A stretch of DNA of 64,000 nucleotides from Capra hircus (GCF_001704415.2 NC_030813.1:15952001-16016000), one strand, 5' to 3'; counted from the stretch's first letter, positions 34,281-47,189 are shown. The notes: generated by a model not told the origin, from the letters alone. A program made the numbers and translations.

Positions 34281-34867
34281 GTAAATATTATTTTTTATTT
34301 CTAAGTTTTTATGATTGGTAGTCTTTGTAACACTTGATAAACCATCAGTGTGTTCTCAGGTTCAGCAATAATTTTGTTTGTTACAATAGTGATCTTTTAT
34401 AACTATAACACAATAAGTTCTAATGAAACTAAATAATGTAAAAGTCATGTGTTTTTTTTTTCTAATCCTGTAGATGTTAATACCATTTAAATGATATTTC
34501 CTTTCTGTCACAAATATGATTGAAAAGTTTGGAGTATAGAAGTAACACTACTTAGGATGGAAAATTATAGGAAAGTATAGTATGGTATGTGTTGAAACTA
34601 GACTGAGTGGGATAGCTGTGCGTTTGTTATAAGGGAGGCTGAATCTGAGCCAATATTATGGGAAGAAAATGTTTTATGAAAGTGATTCCTGGACACAAAG
34701 GTTTTGCATATAAAATTATTTAAAATAGTTGAAGATAACTGTGAATTCAAAGGAATAATAATATCTTTAGGGAATTGGTGAACACTTAAAGATTAAACAC
34801 AAAAACCAAAAAAAAAAAAATTCAGTTGTAGGAGCTTAGACGTTGTCAGTGACATTTCATAAAAAGG
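34281..34867 (+). other. PLA2G12A: PLA2G12A intron 2, left part
   Basis: AT-rich sequence with no feature except an A run near 34808-34820. Confidence 0.4.
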
Positions 34868-34880
34868 ACATTGTATTGAG

Positions 34881-35055
34881 AATCTGCCTGCAATGCAGGA
34901 GACCCAGGTTCCATCTCTGGGTCAGAAGATCCCCTGGAGGAGGGCATGGCTACCTACTCCAGTATTCTTGCCTGGAGACTCTCATGGACAGTGGAGCCTG
35001 ACGGGCTACAGTCCATGGGGTCGCAGAGTCGGATACAACTGAGTGAGTAACACCA
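34881..35055 (+). mobile_element. Bov-tA SINE, sense, 5'-truncated
   Basis: Perfect 13-bp duplication ACATTGTATTGAG at 34868-34880 and 35056-35068. Confidence 0.95.
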
Positions 35056-35068
35056 ACATTGTATTGAG

Positions 35069-35459
35069 GGAGGAGGCACAAAATACTTTGGAATGGCCAA
35101 AAATCATACTTGTGTAGCCCCTGCAAAAATCTTCTAAAGTTCTTTTCTTTATCTTTTTGTTTTTAAAACTATGTTTTATGTCTTGGAAATTGTGTTTGCT
35201 ATCAGCAGATGACTGCAAATACTCTAAGATGGCAAAATAGGGAGCTTTGGGGCACGGTTTCGAGGGAGAGGACGCAGTAACATGGGGGATGCAAGTGAGA
35301 GTAATGGAGAGAGATTTAACCTGAAAAACATTTGGAGGCAGAAACAAATTTTGAAAATTATCTGTACAACAGTCTTGGATTTCTAAGTCTCTTTGAATGT
35401 ACTACTTCAGAGAAAGGTTGAATTTCATCAACAATGATCCATCCAAATATCGCTTTCAG
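35069..35459 (+). other. PLA2G12A: PLA2G12A intron 2, right part
   Basis: Unclassified sequence leading into the TTTCAG acceptor of exon 3. Confidence 0.4.
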
Positions 35460-35625
35460 CTTAACATCGGCATCCCTTCCCTGACAAAGTGCTGCAACCA
35501 ACATGACCGGTGCTATGAGACCTGCGGCAAAAGCAAAAACGACTGTGACGAGGCGTTTCAGTCTTGCCTGTCCAAGATTTGCAGAGATGTGCAGAAAACA
35601 CTGGGACTGGCTCAGCACGTGCAGG
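35460..35625 (+). CDS. PLA2G12A: Group XIIA secreted phospholipase A2, exon 3 (catalytic His-Asp)
   Basis: This 166-bp exon encodes LNIGIPSLTKCCNQHDRCYE and continues to CRDVQKTLGLAQHVQ. The CCNQHDRCY motif is the PLA2 active site. By my count its His is residue 106 and Asp 107 of this protein, four less than in human because of the shorter signal peptide. The many Cys form the disulfides that hold this small secreted enzyme. An open frame continues upstream to 35397 through the acceptor, but only the part after TTTCAG is conserved. The donor is GTAAGG, leaving one base of an Ala codon. Confidence 0.97.
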
Positions 35626-36921
35626 GTAAGGCTGATTTCATGCGATGAGGGTGAGTGTGTATTCGTATCAGATTTGCTGACAGAAATCTCTCACTCTGTA
35701 TTACCTTATCTGTTGTGACATAGTCCTATCAATTTCCCGAGATGATTTTGTCATCTAAAATGATTTACAGTCACAGAAGCAAAAAGTGGTAGGAAACCTT
35801 GGGAGGAGGGTGTGTGAGGCAGAGAAGAATTCATCCAAGATCTTGTGCCCTGTAGTATAGTCCTAATTATCCGGAGCCTGAAGTTTGAAACTCTGGATCC
35901 AGTGAAGATTCCAGTATGGCACAGTGGATTTGGAGTAGGAAGTTCCAAAGATCTGCATCTTAACTCTGTCTCTGTGTTGGGAAGGTCCTCAAAACCCACC
36001 CCCAGGCTCAGTGATTTGCTAAGTGGATTCACGGGGCTCAGCATATAGTCCTATTCATGGTGATGGTTATTGCAGAGTCAGCAAAGATGACTGGGTGTTT
36101 CAGTATCCTCATTTATAGAATGAGAATGATAATACCCATCTTGTAGAGTTGTCTTAAGGGTAAAATGAGCTATTTGTAGAAATACACATTGCTGTACAAA
36201 TACCAGTAGTTAACAAGATTTTTTTTTTTCCACTGACAAGCCAAAGAATATACCATACACTGAAATAACAAGAGGAAGGGCAATAAGAAGAGGCAGGAAA
36301 GGAAATTGCCATTTTTAAGCATTTTCCATAAGATACCGTGCTAGATACTTGAGACATGTTTTCATTGATGTTCACAGAAACCCAAAGTACTAGTTGGCAT
36401 TATGCCCCTTTCTAAAGGAAAGAAACTGAGGTTCAGAAAGAAGTAACTTGTCCCAAGTTACATACATCTGTTTACTCCAGTATTCCCCAAGTCTCAGAGG
36501 TGTCTTGGATTTTGAAATCCTATTATTAGTAATAACTAGGAAGTAATAAGAAGGAGGAAATCTCTGTTCGAAGTGAAGCTTGAACTCACTCTCTCTGAAT
36601 CCCTTTAAATGCTTTTGGCTAAGGTAAACTAGTTGTCCAGCTGAAGCACAGATACATGCCATTTCTGCTTTCTGACCAAAGGATATACTGTTAAATGATG
36701 AAACCAGTTTCCTTGCAATCTCCTATTTAATAATCATAACCTTTACACTTCTGCAGTTAGTTATATTCCTGAATGGAATACAGTCTTTTGGAAACTTTGA
36801 AAATGCCAAGAATTTGTAATGAAAAGTTTCTTTCTTAACCTGAATGTTGGAAACTAGAAGTATTTGAATAACTAAAAATCACTCTGTGCCATGTCTCTGT
36901 AAGTATATTAAGGTAATCGTG
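35626..36921 (+). other. PLA2G12A: PLA2G12A intron 3, left part
   Basis: The part 36090-36210 ('cagtatcctcatttatag' and 'gagaatgataatacccatc') is MIR-like, as is 36380-36470. No exon. Confidence 0.5.
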
Positions 36922-37210
36922 GACTTCCCAGGTGGTGCGGTGGATGAGTCCGCCTGCCAATGCTGGGGACACAGGTTTGGGCCCTGGTCTGGGAAGATCC
37001 CACATGCCACAGCTAGCGCCTGTGCTCTAGAGCCCGCGAGCCACAGCTACTGAATACCGCTTGCCCTCGAGCCCATTCTGGGCTCCGGGAGAAGTCACTG
37101 CAGCGAGAAAGCCCATGCGCCGCCGCAAAGCACAGCCCCCACTCCCTGAGGCTCAGGAAAGCCGGTGCACAAAAACGAAGACCCAGCGCAGCCAAGACAG
37201 GTTTTTAAAA
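36922..37210 (+). mobile_element. CHR-type SINE, near full length, sense
   Basis: Starts 'ggacttcccaggtggtgcgg', has the GC-rich CHR body with 'gagcccgcgagccacagctac', and ends in an A/T-rich tail. Confidence 0.9.
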
Positions 37211-37874
37211 ATATGTTAAAAAATAGATCATCCTACCTGGGTGTTCTAGGTTTCTTAGAATAAGAAAAGTTAAATCTATTGTCTTTTCTTACAGTCTTTC
37301 AAAAAATTAAGAATTCCCACCAGAGGAAAAACACCTTCGATTCCTGTGTTTCCCCTCCCTAGCCACATTTGGATATTGGTCAGAGAGAGAGATTGAGGTC
37401 TATCTACTTTAAGCATCTTAAGTGTGTGACCATTAAAAGCTATTGGCTTATAATTAAGTGTTTTGAGGTGTCTCCATTCTTAACCTTCATTCTTTTCTGC
37501 ACCTAAAAGTCGCTCCTTAAAGTGCAAACTGAAAAGTGTCATCAGGCTTCTCTGTTAATGATATTTTTCAGATACAAGGGAAATTAACAGTGATGAGCGA
37601 TCAGTGCTACTGAGAGAGACTCATTGTCTGGTACAAAAAGTTGGCTTGAATAGTTGCATGCAAAGAAAACATACAGGTGAAGAGACTGAAATGAAAAGTC
37701 TGTGTATGTATATGTATGTGACTAGTTTGCGAGAGCTTGGGAAGACGTTCACCTAAATAGGTTTAAGTGTCCACCAAGGCTGTGCCTGGCACTGGGCTGA
37801 AACATGTAATATATGTGAAGAGCAAGTGATGCTTCGCAGCTGCCCAACAGTGATGGCACTTTCTTACTTTGCAG
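37211..37874 (+). other. PLA2G12A: PLA2G12A intron 3, right part
   Basis: No repeat or exon recognised before the TTTGCAG acceptor. Confidence 0.4.
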
Positions 37875-37993
37875 CCTGTGAAACCACCGTGGAACTCTTG
37901 TTTGACAGCGTTATACACTTAGGCTGTAAGCCGTACTTGGACAGCCAACGAGCCGCGTGTAGGTGTCGCTACGAAGAAAAAACCGATCTTTGA
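37875..37993 (+). CDS. PLA2G12A: Group XIIA secreted phospholipase A2, exon 4 and stop
   Basis: Encodes ACETTVELLFDSVIHLGCKP, then YLDSQRAACRCRYEEKTDL and TGA. This is the C-terminal helix and disulfide region, nearly identical to human. The full coding sequence is 558 bases, 185 residues, with no frame break, so the gene should make active protein. Confidence 0.97.
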
Positions 37994-39725
37994 AGAAGAT
38001 GCTGCCAAGTGGTGACAACAGATGAGGACAGAAGAAGATAACCTTTGACAAAGAGCTAACGTTTTTACAGCCTAAAGTTGCCTTATTTTCGTGAAAGGAT
38101 TATTTTAAGACCTTACTTTGACATTAAAACTTCAAACTAAAGAAGCAAATGCAGGTTATCTTCCCAGACGTTGCTGCCTTAGTATGCCGCATTGTCTTGA
38201 CCGGTCACAGAAAGCGGTGCATGTTAAGGGGAGAATTTTTTAAAGAAAGAGTATGACTCGATTTTCACAACTGTATTTACCAAAAAATAAGGTCAAACGT
38301 GAAATTCATGATAAGGTATGTTCAACATTATCTTATTTGGAAATATGGTGAAGTCTTCACTTAGAAGTATGTTTGTTTTCCATAAAATTTAAAATATACA
38401 TATATGCCCAGAAGGAGCTGACTTTTATTTTTGCTCTTTTAATTAACACATACTGTACAGTTTTTCCATAATCCACTGAAACACAATGAATAAGCCACAT
38501 TTCTATGACTGATGGGACTAGTCACAAGGACAAGGGTATGTCTGTTTCTCTTGTAAAACTGGAACCATCTGCTGGGACCTCTTAGGAAGCAAAACTAGCA
38601 TATCTAGGTATTAATGTAATGTGCCTATAAGATGACATGAACAAAATTCAGAAGCGTAGCCATTCCCATTTTATGAACCACTCATGGCAAATGCCATATT
38701 TTGCTATAACCTTTGCCTATTGGAGAAAAGATGGATTCAGTAAGACAGAATGATGAGTTGTTTAACACACATCAGAGCAATATAATCTATTATGCTTTGG
38801 TATTTACTCCTTAGTACTTGGTCTTCATAATAGATTTGGGGATATTTTTAAAAGACCATAAACCTTTTACTAATAGCGGCCTTAACAAAATTGTTCTTGA
38901 TATTGTTCAGTTTTGTTTTTTAAGTCTTTAACTGTGGAATCAAAAGAGATGGGAAAACAAGATAGAAAAAACTGTCTTTTATAGAGCTCAATTTGTGCTG
39001 AAAATTAGTAACGCATATTTAAGAGCAAATTCCAGAACTTTAGCTGCCTCTGAAAATCTCTTCAGCCCCTTGGAAAGCTCAGCTGTGTCCCTCTAACATT
39101 TTTGCTTACCACTGGCTGTTGACTTTCCCTAGCCCGAGCTGTGTATGTCTTCTGGGTAACCTATGGCCAAAGTTATTAAGATAAACCACTTGGAAAGTCA
39201 GAGAAAGATAATAGCAGGGGAAATGGTTCTTTTTAAATCATTGAGAACTAAAATATGTTTTGGAAAAAGACCACATTTCCTAACTTGGAATATATGTCAT
39301 TGCTAAGAACTTGATAGCTTCCCCAACTGAGATGATGGCGCTCTTCTGCTAACAGATGTCCTCAGTTAAACAAAGCGAGTGTGTCCCTCAGGACTAAGTA
39401 AGCAAACTAGACTCCAGTCAGCAATATTTGACCAGGTAGCTTTAAACTTACAATAGATTCATGGATTTTCTTGGCAACCTTGGCTTTCTCAAGAGGACAA
39501 AGTCAGAATGTCTTTGTAAAATATTTAATTCATTATCATAAATGTACAGATATCAGTAGAAGCAGCTTTTATGTTCAGATTTTTAAAAACTTGTCTAGGA
39601 ATAATTTTAGATTTACCAAAAAGTTGCCAAGATAGTATAGAGGCTTCTCATATACACTTTATCCCTAATGTTAACTAAGGAGCCAACATTGATTGGTTCT
39701 ATTAATGCAACTCTAGACTTTATTT

Positions 39726-39852
39726 TGGAGAAGGAAATGGCAACCCACTCCAGTGTTCTTGCCTGGAGAATCCCAGGGATGGGGGAGCCTGGTGGGCTGC
39801 CATCTGTGGGGTTGCACAGAGTCGGACATGACTAAAGCGACTTAGCAGCAGC
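39726..39852 (+). mobile_element. Bov-A SINE in PLA2G12A 3'UTR, sense
   Basis: A single Bov-A unit with AGC tail; perfect duplication AGACTTTATTT at 39715-39725 and 39853-39863. Confidence 0.94.
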
Positions 39853-40971
39853 AGACTTTATTTGACTTACACTAGTTTTTCCACTAATGGCATTTTTCTT
39901 TTCCAGGATCCACTCTAGGATACCACGCTGCAGTTAGTCATCATGTCTAATTAGCCTCTAGTCTGTGATGGTTCCTCTGTCTTTCCTTATTTTTCATAAC
40001 CTTGACAGTTTTGAGAAGTACCAGTCAGGTATCCTGTAGAATGTCCCTCAATTTGGGTTAGTCTTTCCTTGTGTTTGGACTAGGGTTATAGATTTTTAGC
40101 AAGAAAACCAAGAGTTGACCAGTTCTTCTCATCAAATCATATTGGTTGTTGATTGTTACCAGCTCGTTAGGTTAACTCTAGACATTTGGTTAAGGTAGTA
40201 ATCGTTAGTTTTCTCCACTCTAAAGTTACTATTTTTTCCCTTCCTATGCTTCTGTTCTTTGGAAACCAGTCACCAAGTCCTGGTTGTGGTAGGTGGGGGA
40301 TGGGCAAGATTACATTCCACATTTTGATAAGGAATTTTATCTAGATATACTACTTGAAATTCTTGTTAATCTCCCCCTCACCCACTTATTATTCAGTTAT
40401 TTGTATTAGTATGGATTCATGCTTATTTCTTTTGTACTCTGGGTAATATATACAAATCCTTCCAGCTTGGCTGTTGGGAATCAGGTCAGGTTGACTCTGT
40501 ATGTCTTTGACCTGCACCTTCCTTTTAACTTTTGAGCATCTCCATACTTTCTAGCCAGAAAGTAGGAAAGTTGCTTCGGGCTCATCATCTATATTCCCCG
40601 CCCCAGCACTAGAATCAGCATCTTTTCAAAGGTTACTTTGATTGAAGAATGGTTTCCAATGGCACTTAGAAACCAAGATCTGGACAGTGGATAGCTTGTT
40701 TCTACTGGGGTGTCACTGCTTCGAGACCCTTCCACCAAACAGAGCTAGGAAATATATGTATACTAATCCATGTACATGTACATATCTGTAATTACTTATG
40801 TGTATATATATGTATTAAGCTGTCTTCACTTGAATTCTGTACAACAGGGCATATATTTAAGTTTTAAGGATGGTATTTTCCTTATCTACAGAATATATTA
40901 ATGAAAAAATCACATGCCAAAAAACTAGCTTTTAGCAGCTCTTTGCAAGACATATATTGATATTTTAAAAT

Positions 40972-40977
40972 AATAAA
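40972..40977 (+). promoter_or_regulatory. PLA2G12A: PLA2G12A poly(A) signal AATAAA
   Basis: Canonical AATAAA with a T/G-rich downstream element ('gcctgtctttttc'). Confidence 0.75.
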
Positions 40978-40995
40978 ACTATATTGCCTTCAAAC

Positions 40996-42109
40996 GATGC
41001 CTGTCTTTTTCAAGTCTTTTGACTCACCTCTTCCAGGGACAGATATGGCTGTACTCATTTCATAGGTGGAGAAACCGAGGTACAAAGACATTGCAATGAA
41101 GACAATTAAAATATGAGGGCAAAAGCAAACCCAGCTTTTTGAGCAGGCTTTCTTCAGTAACCCCCAAGAATAGTCTAGACTAGTAGTACTAATTAAAAGG
41201 TTGTTTTGTTAGCTTATAACTACTTCTCCCCAAAGTGAAAATGTGCTGTTTCTGTCAGTATGGACAGAAGTGCAAGATTGTCAGGTCAAAATGATCATTA
41301 TTTTATGTACAAAACAGGAATAACATCTAACAAAGTGAAGATAATGGAGTCTTTCTGTAAAAACAACTCTTTTTAGTAGACGGGCTTTATTAACTTTTGG
41401 GAGTAGAATGAAACCGATTAGGTAAGGACCCTTCCACACAGGTAACGCTGCACTGGCCACAGTTCACCAACACTACCCGCTGTGTATTCAAGTCTTGTAA
41501 AACGCCTGACTCTAATGTTTGAAAGGGCCCCCTTAGTTTGCTGTTTTTCCTCCGAGTGTTGGTTCAACCAGTATATGAAAAAGAGCTAAATGAAGAGTTA
41601 CCAATCAAAATAACTAAAACTAGACCAACGGTATCATCTTTGCATTCAGGCTGCAGTGATCTAATGCTTTGGTTTGGTCTCAGGCTTAATTTGGTTTCCA
41701 AAACATCCTTCGGTCTCCTTGCTGACTACTTAACAATATTTGTCTTTGTTGGCTCTCAAATGTAGGAATCAGAATTATAAAAATTCGGTATTTCTATGAT
41801 TTTATAGGAAAAAACAAGGTTTAGTGGGAGTAAACACTGAAAAAAGAAAGGCCACATTTTAAGTTTTAGAATTCCCTCTGAATTTAACTTTAGCCCATAT
41901 ATTTCATTCCTTGGATAGGTAACAGTTGACTAAGAGCTTCAGTTTCAGTAAATTCTGTAAAAGTGACTATTTATAATGGCAAGAATCAAGCCATCCTGTC
42001 AGGTAACTTTTGGTCTTTAGTCTATCTTAATTATTTTAATAATATGGATTTACTAAGAGTTCTTTTTTTTCCTTCTTTGAGAAGGACGAGATTACTCGGT
42101 AGAATTCTA
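40996..42109 (+). other. PLA2G12A-CASP6 intergenic, no gene seen
   Basis: No confident repeat; the 75-codon frame at 41538-41765 has no recognisable domain. Confidence 0.4.
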
Positions 42110-42300
42110 ATCCATCTGTGTCTCAAATGAGAGCATGCTGCAGAGTCACTGGAAGGCTTGTTAAAATATACTCCTGGACCCCACCTGCAGTTTCTCATCC
42201 ATAATGTCTGACTGTATAGGTCCCAAGAGTTTGCATTTCTAGTACATTCCCAGATGATGTGGATGCTGCTGGTTCAGAGGCCACAGTTTAAGAACTGTCT
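42110..42300. mobile_element. MER5A-type DNA transposon remnant
   Basis: The order 'ggcttgttaaaatatac', 'gagtttgcatttctag', 'gatgatgtggatgctgctgg' matches MER5A (hAT-Charlie, non-autonomous). Confidence 0.8.
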
Positions 42301-43179
42301 AGATAATCTTCAGTAGGTAAAAATAACACTGACCGAAAGCTCACTGTAGGCTGGGTACTATTCTAGGAGTTTGGTAGTTTCTGTCTCAACTATTGAATTA
42401 ATTCGGTCCCCATTTTAAAGAGAAGAATCTGAAGCTGGGAGTGGTTAAACTGCCTTAATTGTCCAAAGCCTCACGGCCAATAAAATGATGGAGCAAGGAT
42501 TACAACCTTGGCAGCCTATTTCCCAATCACAGACACCCTTTTTCATGGGGTCAGGGTGAGGGAATAGCTATTGCTTTAAAAGGCTAAAATTTAGCACTTA
42601 AAATTTTGAAATGGCTATCCTAATGCTTTATACTTACATAGCCTAAGGTAAATCTTTAAAATATATCACCCCATACGCTATAAAGGCAATATAATATTCT
42701 GAGATAAACATCTGGGGTGGGGGCGTTAATTCCTTTCATCTGTTCCTTTCAGGTAAATGGAAGGTTAGCCAATGGGAGTTCCTTTGGGGCTCAAGTAGAG
42801 GAGACCATGAAAAGCAGGCTGAAGAACAGGAAGCTCTGGTTGTCAGATAACTCATTCAAACTGGGTAAAGTCCAGAGCACAAGTGCTGGAATAACGAATC
42901 TCATTCAATGGGTAAATATTTATTGAGTACCTCCTACATCCTAAGCAACTTCCTGGTAACGGTCAAACCAAAAGAAGGCCAAGTCTGCTTTCAATGTGCT
43001 TAAGATGGTGCCAATAAAAATTTACTGAGCTTTTCACAAGCCAGGCACTGTTCTGAATACAGTAATTTAACTCAATTGTCTCAACCAGTTTATGAGGGAG
43101 ATACTGATATTCCATGTCTTCACTGCACTAGGAACAAAGTGATTTCAGAAATATTTCATGCCTACAATAAAACGAACAG
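42301..43179 (+). other. Intergenic with old repeats, no gene seen
   Basis: MIR-like at about 42330-42500; L2-age repeat at about 42905-43070 ('gggtaaatatttattgagtac'). Confidence 0.5.
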
Positions 43180-43191
43180 TAAATGGCATGG

Positions 43192-43712
43192 AAGGAAAGT
43201 TATGAGCAACCTAGACAGCATATTCAAAAGCAGAGACATTACTTTGCCAACAAAGGTCTGTCTAGTTAAGGCTATGGTTTTTCCAGTGATCATGTATGGC
43301 TGTGAGAGTTGGACTGTGAAGAAGGCTGAGCACCGAAGAATTGATGCTTTTGAACTGTGGTGTTGGAGCAGACTCTTGAGAGTCCCTTAGACTGCAAGGA
43401 ATCCAGCCAGTCCATTCTAAAGGAGATCAGTCTTGGATATTCACTGGAAGGACTGATGTTGAAGCTGAAACTCCAGTACTTTGGCCACCTGATGCGAAGA
43501 GTTGACTCATTGGAAAAGACCCTGATGCTGGGAAAGATTGAGGGCAGGAGGAGAAGGGGACCACAGAGGATGAGATGGTTGGATGGCATCACTGACTCGA
43601 TGGACATGGGTTTGGGTGGACTCCGGGAGTTGGTGATGGACAGGGAGGCCTGGCGTGCTGTGGTTCATGGGGTCGCAAAGAGTCAGACACAACTGAGCGA
43701 CTGAACTGAACT
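43192..43712 (+). mobile_element. BovB LINE 3' fragment, sense, 521 bp
   Basis: BovB ORF2 C-terminal region with a stop at 43387-43389 and a frame break just after it. Ends in the CTGAACTGAACT tail. Perfect 12-bp duplication TAAATGGCATGG at 43180-43191 and 43713-43724. Confidence 0.96.
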
Positions 43713-43836
43713 TAAATGGCATGGGGTGAGTAAAATCCTTTGATTTCATATTCTATGTGCTTTTTGGAACCACAGCATATGTAGGAAGTTAGATTTTACT
43801 TTTCTCTCTCCTATAAAAGGGTGATATTTATAGAAG

Positions 43837-44051
43837 CGTGAATGCTAAGTTGCTTCAATCATGTCTGACTTTTTGGGACCCTATGGACCGTAGCCTGCCA
43901 GGCTCCTCTGGCCATGAGATTCTCCAGGCAGGAATGCTGGAATGGGTTGCCATGCCCTCCTCCAGGGGATCTTCCGGACCCAGGGATTGAGCCTTGTCTC
44001 TGGTATCTCCAGCACTGGCAGGCCAGTTCTTTACCACTAGCGCCTCCTGTG
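43837..44051 (-). mobile_element. Bov-tA SINE, antisense
   Basis: Complete Bov-A body in reverse with a diverged head. Confidence 0.88.
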
Positions 44052-44250
44052 GTGATGGTTTAGTCACTAAGTCGTGTCGGACTCTTGCTGCCTGCCAAGC
44101 TCCTCTGTCCATGGGATTTTCCAGGCAAGAATACTAAAGTGGGTTGCCATTTCCTTCTCCAGGGATTCTTTCCGACCCAAGGATCAAACCCAGGTTTCCT
44201 GCATTGCAGGCAGATTCTTTACCAACTGAGCGCCACCTGGGAAATCCCAT
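44052..44250 (-). mobile_element. Bov-tA SINE, antisense, adjacent copy
   Basis: Directly follows the previous SINE in the same orientation and ends 'cacctgggaaatccca'. Confidence 0.88.
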
Positions 44251-44621
44251 TTATAGAAATTGGATCTCTTAGGCTAATATATTGGAAGCCATGTCTTACA
44301 CATTTCCCTCCGTCTGCCACTGGTTACTTTTTAAATGACGAGACCATGAGAAGTTGGAAAAGATGAGGCCATGTTTTCTTCCAGTCTCAGGAGTTACTCG
44401 TTGAAGCAAATTTACACAATAACCAGCCACCCGAAGAGGAGCTCAGTTAAATGCAGCAAACATGGTCTAGCTCAGTAAAAGTCATAATCTACAGAGCCCA
44501 ATATCGGGTCTCTGAATTTCTGCATGATTCCTTTCCATAATTAACACTACATATGAAAGTCAGACTTGAAAATTCTGGAGTTGCATCCAGTTTACTTTGT
44601 CCCAAATCTGCTATACAAAGA
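44251..44621 (+). other. Intergenic, no gene seen
   Basis: Unclassified sequence before the BovB block. Confidence 0.4.
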
Positions 44622-46682
44622 GCATTTTAAAATCTCTTATGACTATACAGTGGAAGTGAGAAATAGATTTAAGGGACTAGATCTGATAGATGAGTGCCTG
44701 ATGAACTATGACAGAGGTTCGTGACATTGTACAGGAGACAGGGATCAAGACCATCCCTATGGAAAAGAAATGCAAAAAAGCAAAATGGCTGTCTGGGGAG
44801 GCCTTACAAATAGCTGTAAAAAGAAGAGAAGCAAAGAGCAAAGGAGAAAAGGAAAGATATAAGCATCTGAATGCAGAGTTCCAAAGAATAGCAAGGAGAG
44901 ATGAGAAAGCCTTCCACAGTGATCAATCAAAGAAATAGAGGAAAACAACAGAATGGGAAAGACTAGAGATCTTTTCAAGAAAATTAGAGATACCAAGGGA
45001 ACATTTCATGCAAAGATGGGCTCGATAAAGGACAGAAATGGCATGGACCTAACAGAAGCAGAAGCTTTTAAGAAGAGGTGGCAAGAATACACAGAAGAAC
45101 TGTACAAAAAAGATCTTCATGACCCAGATAATCACGATTATGTGATCACTCACCTAGAGCCAGACATCCTGGAATGTGAAGTCAAGTGGGCCTTAGAAAG
45201 CATCACTAAGAACAAAGCTAGTGGAGGTGATGGAATTCCAGTTGAGCTTTTTCAGATCCTGAAAGATGATGTTGTGAAAGTGCTGCACTCAATATGCCAG
45301 CAAATTTGGAAAACTCAGCAGTGGCCACAGGACTGGAAAAGGTCAGTTTTCATTCCAATCCCAAAGAAAGGCAATGCCAAAGAATGCTCAAACTACCACA
45401 CAATTGCACTCATCTCACATGCTAGTAAAGTAATGCTCAAAATTCTCCAAGCCAGGCTTCAGCAATACGTGAACCATGAACTTCCAGATGTTCAAGCTGG
45501 TTTTAGAAAAGGCAGAGGAACCAGAGACCAAATGCCAACATCTGCTGGATTATGGAAAAAGTAAGAGTTCCAGAGAAACATCTCTTTCTGCTTTCTTGAC
45601 TATGCCAAAGCCTTTGACTGTGTGGATCACAATCAACTGTGGAAAATTCTGAGAGAGATGGGAATACCAGACCACCTGACCTGCCTCTTGAGAAACCTAT
45701 ATGCAGGTCAGGAAGCAGCAGTTAGAACTGGACATGGGACAACAGACTGGTTCCAAATAGGAAAAGGAGTACGTCAAGGCTGTATATTGTCACCCTGCTT
45801 ATTTAACTTCTATGCAGAGTACATCATGAAAAACGCTGGACTGGAAGAAACACAAGCTGGAATCAAGATTGCTGGGAGAAATATCAATAACCTCAGATAT
45901 GCAGATGACACCACCCTTATGGCAGAAAGTGAAGAGGAACTAAAGAGCCTGTTGATGAAAGTGAAAGAGGAGAGTGAAAAAGTTGGCTTAAAGCTCAACA
46001 TTCAGAAAACGAAGATCATGGCATCTGGCCCCATCACTTCATGGGAAATAGATGGGGAAACAGTGGAAACAGTGTCAGACTTTATTTTGGGGGGCTCCAA
46101 AATCACTGCAGATGGTGATTGCAGCCATGAAGTTAAAAGACGCTTACTCCTTGGAAGAAAAGTTATGACCAACCTAGATAGCATATTCAAAAACAGAGAC
46201 ATTACTTTGCTGACAAAGGTCAGTCTGGTCAAGGCTATGGTTTTTCCAGTAGTCATGTATGGATGTGAGACTTGGGACTGTGAAGAAAGCTGAGTGCCGA
46301 AGAATTGATGCTTTTGAAGTGTGATGTTGGAGAAGACTCTTGAGAGTTCCTTGGACTGCAAGGAGATCCAACCAGTCCATTCTGAAGGACATCAGCCCTG
46401 GGATTTCTTTGGAAGGAATGATGCTTAAGCTGAAATTCCAGTACTCTGGCCACCTTATGCGAAGAGTTGACTCATTGGAAAAGACTTTGATGGTGGGAGG
46501 GATTGGGGGCAGGAGGAGAAGGGGATGACAGAGGATGAGATGGCTGGATGGCATCACTGACTCTATGAAGGTGAATCTGAGTGCACTCTGGGAGCTGGTG
46601 ATGGACAGAGAGGCCTGGCTGCTGCGATTCATGGGGTCGCTAAGAGTCGGACCCGACTAAGCCACTGAACTGAACTGAACTG
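44622..46682 (+). mobile_element. BovB LINE, sense, 2.06 kb, 5'-truncated
   Basis: Covers the segment before RT, the RT domain (YADD at about 45898-45909) and the ORF2 C-terminus to the (CTGAA)n tail. Open frames at 44953-45564 and 45622-46293 belong to one ancestral ORF2 broken by frameshifts near 45560-45600 and 46275. It lacks the endonuclease part and cannot move itself. Confidence 0.95.
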
Positions 46683-47158
46683 ACATTACTTTGCCAACAA
46701 AGGTCCATCTAGTCAAGGCTATGGTTTTTCCAGTAGTCATGTATGGATGTGAAAGCTGGACTGTGAAGAAAGCTGAGCGCCGAAGAATTGATGCTTTTGA
46801 ACTGTGGTGTTGGAGAAGACTCCTGAGAGTCCCTCGGACTGCAAGAAGATCCAAGCATTACATCCTAAAGGAGATCAGTCCTGGGTGTTCTTTGGAAGGA
46901 CTGATGCTAAAGCTGAAACTCCAGTACTTTGGCCACCTCATGCCAAGAGTTGACTAATTGGAAAAGACCCTGGTGCATGGGAGGGATTGGGGGCAGGAGG
47001 AGAAGGGGCCGACAGAGGATGAGATGGCTGGATGGCATCACCGACTCGATGGACGTGAGTTTGAGTCAACTCTACGAATTGGTGATGGACAGGGAGGGCT
47101 GGCGTGCTGCAATCATGGGGTCGCAAAGAGTCGGACACGACTGAGCAACTGAACTGAA
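46683..47158 (+). mobile_element. Second BovB 3' fragment in tandem, sense
   Basis: Starts at 'cattactttgccaacaaagg' directly after the tail of the previous copy and repeats the last 475 bp of BovB. The duplication of its own target would be hidden in the (CTGAA)n tail. It ends at 47158 at the edge of the CASP6 CpG island. Confidence 0.93.
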
Positions 47159-47189
47159 CAAGTCCCCGCACTCGGAAAAGGGGAAAACA

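Larger units (their letters stand above)
37994..40995 (+). other. PLA2G12A: PLA2G12A 3'UTR (about 3 kb)
   Basis: AT-rich sequence without open frames of note between the stop codon and the last poly(A) signal. An ATTAAA at 38123-38128 could give a much shorter alternative mRNA. A Bov-A SINE is embedded. The length is inferred from the signal position. Confidence 0.7.
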
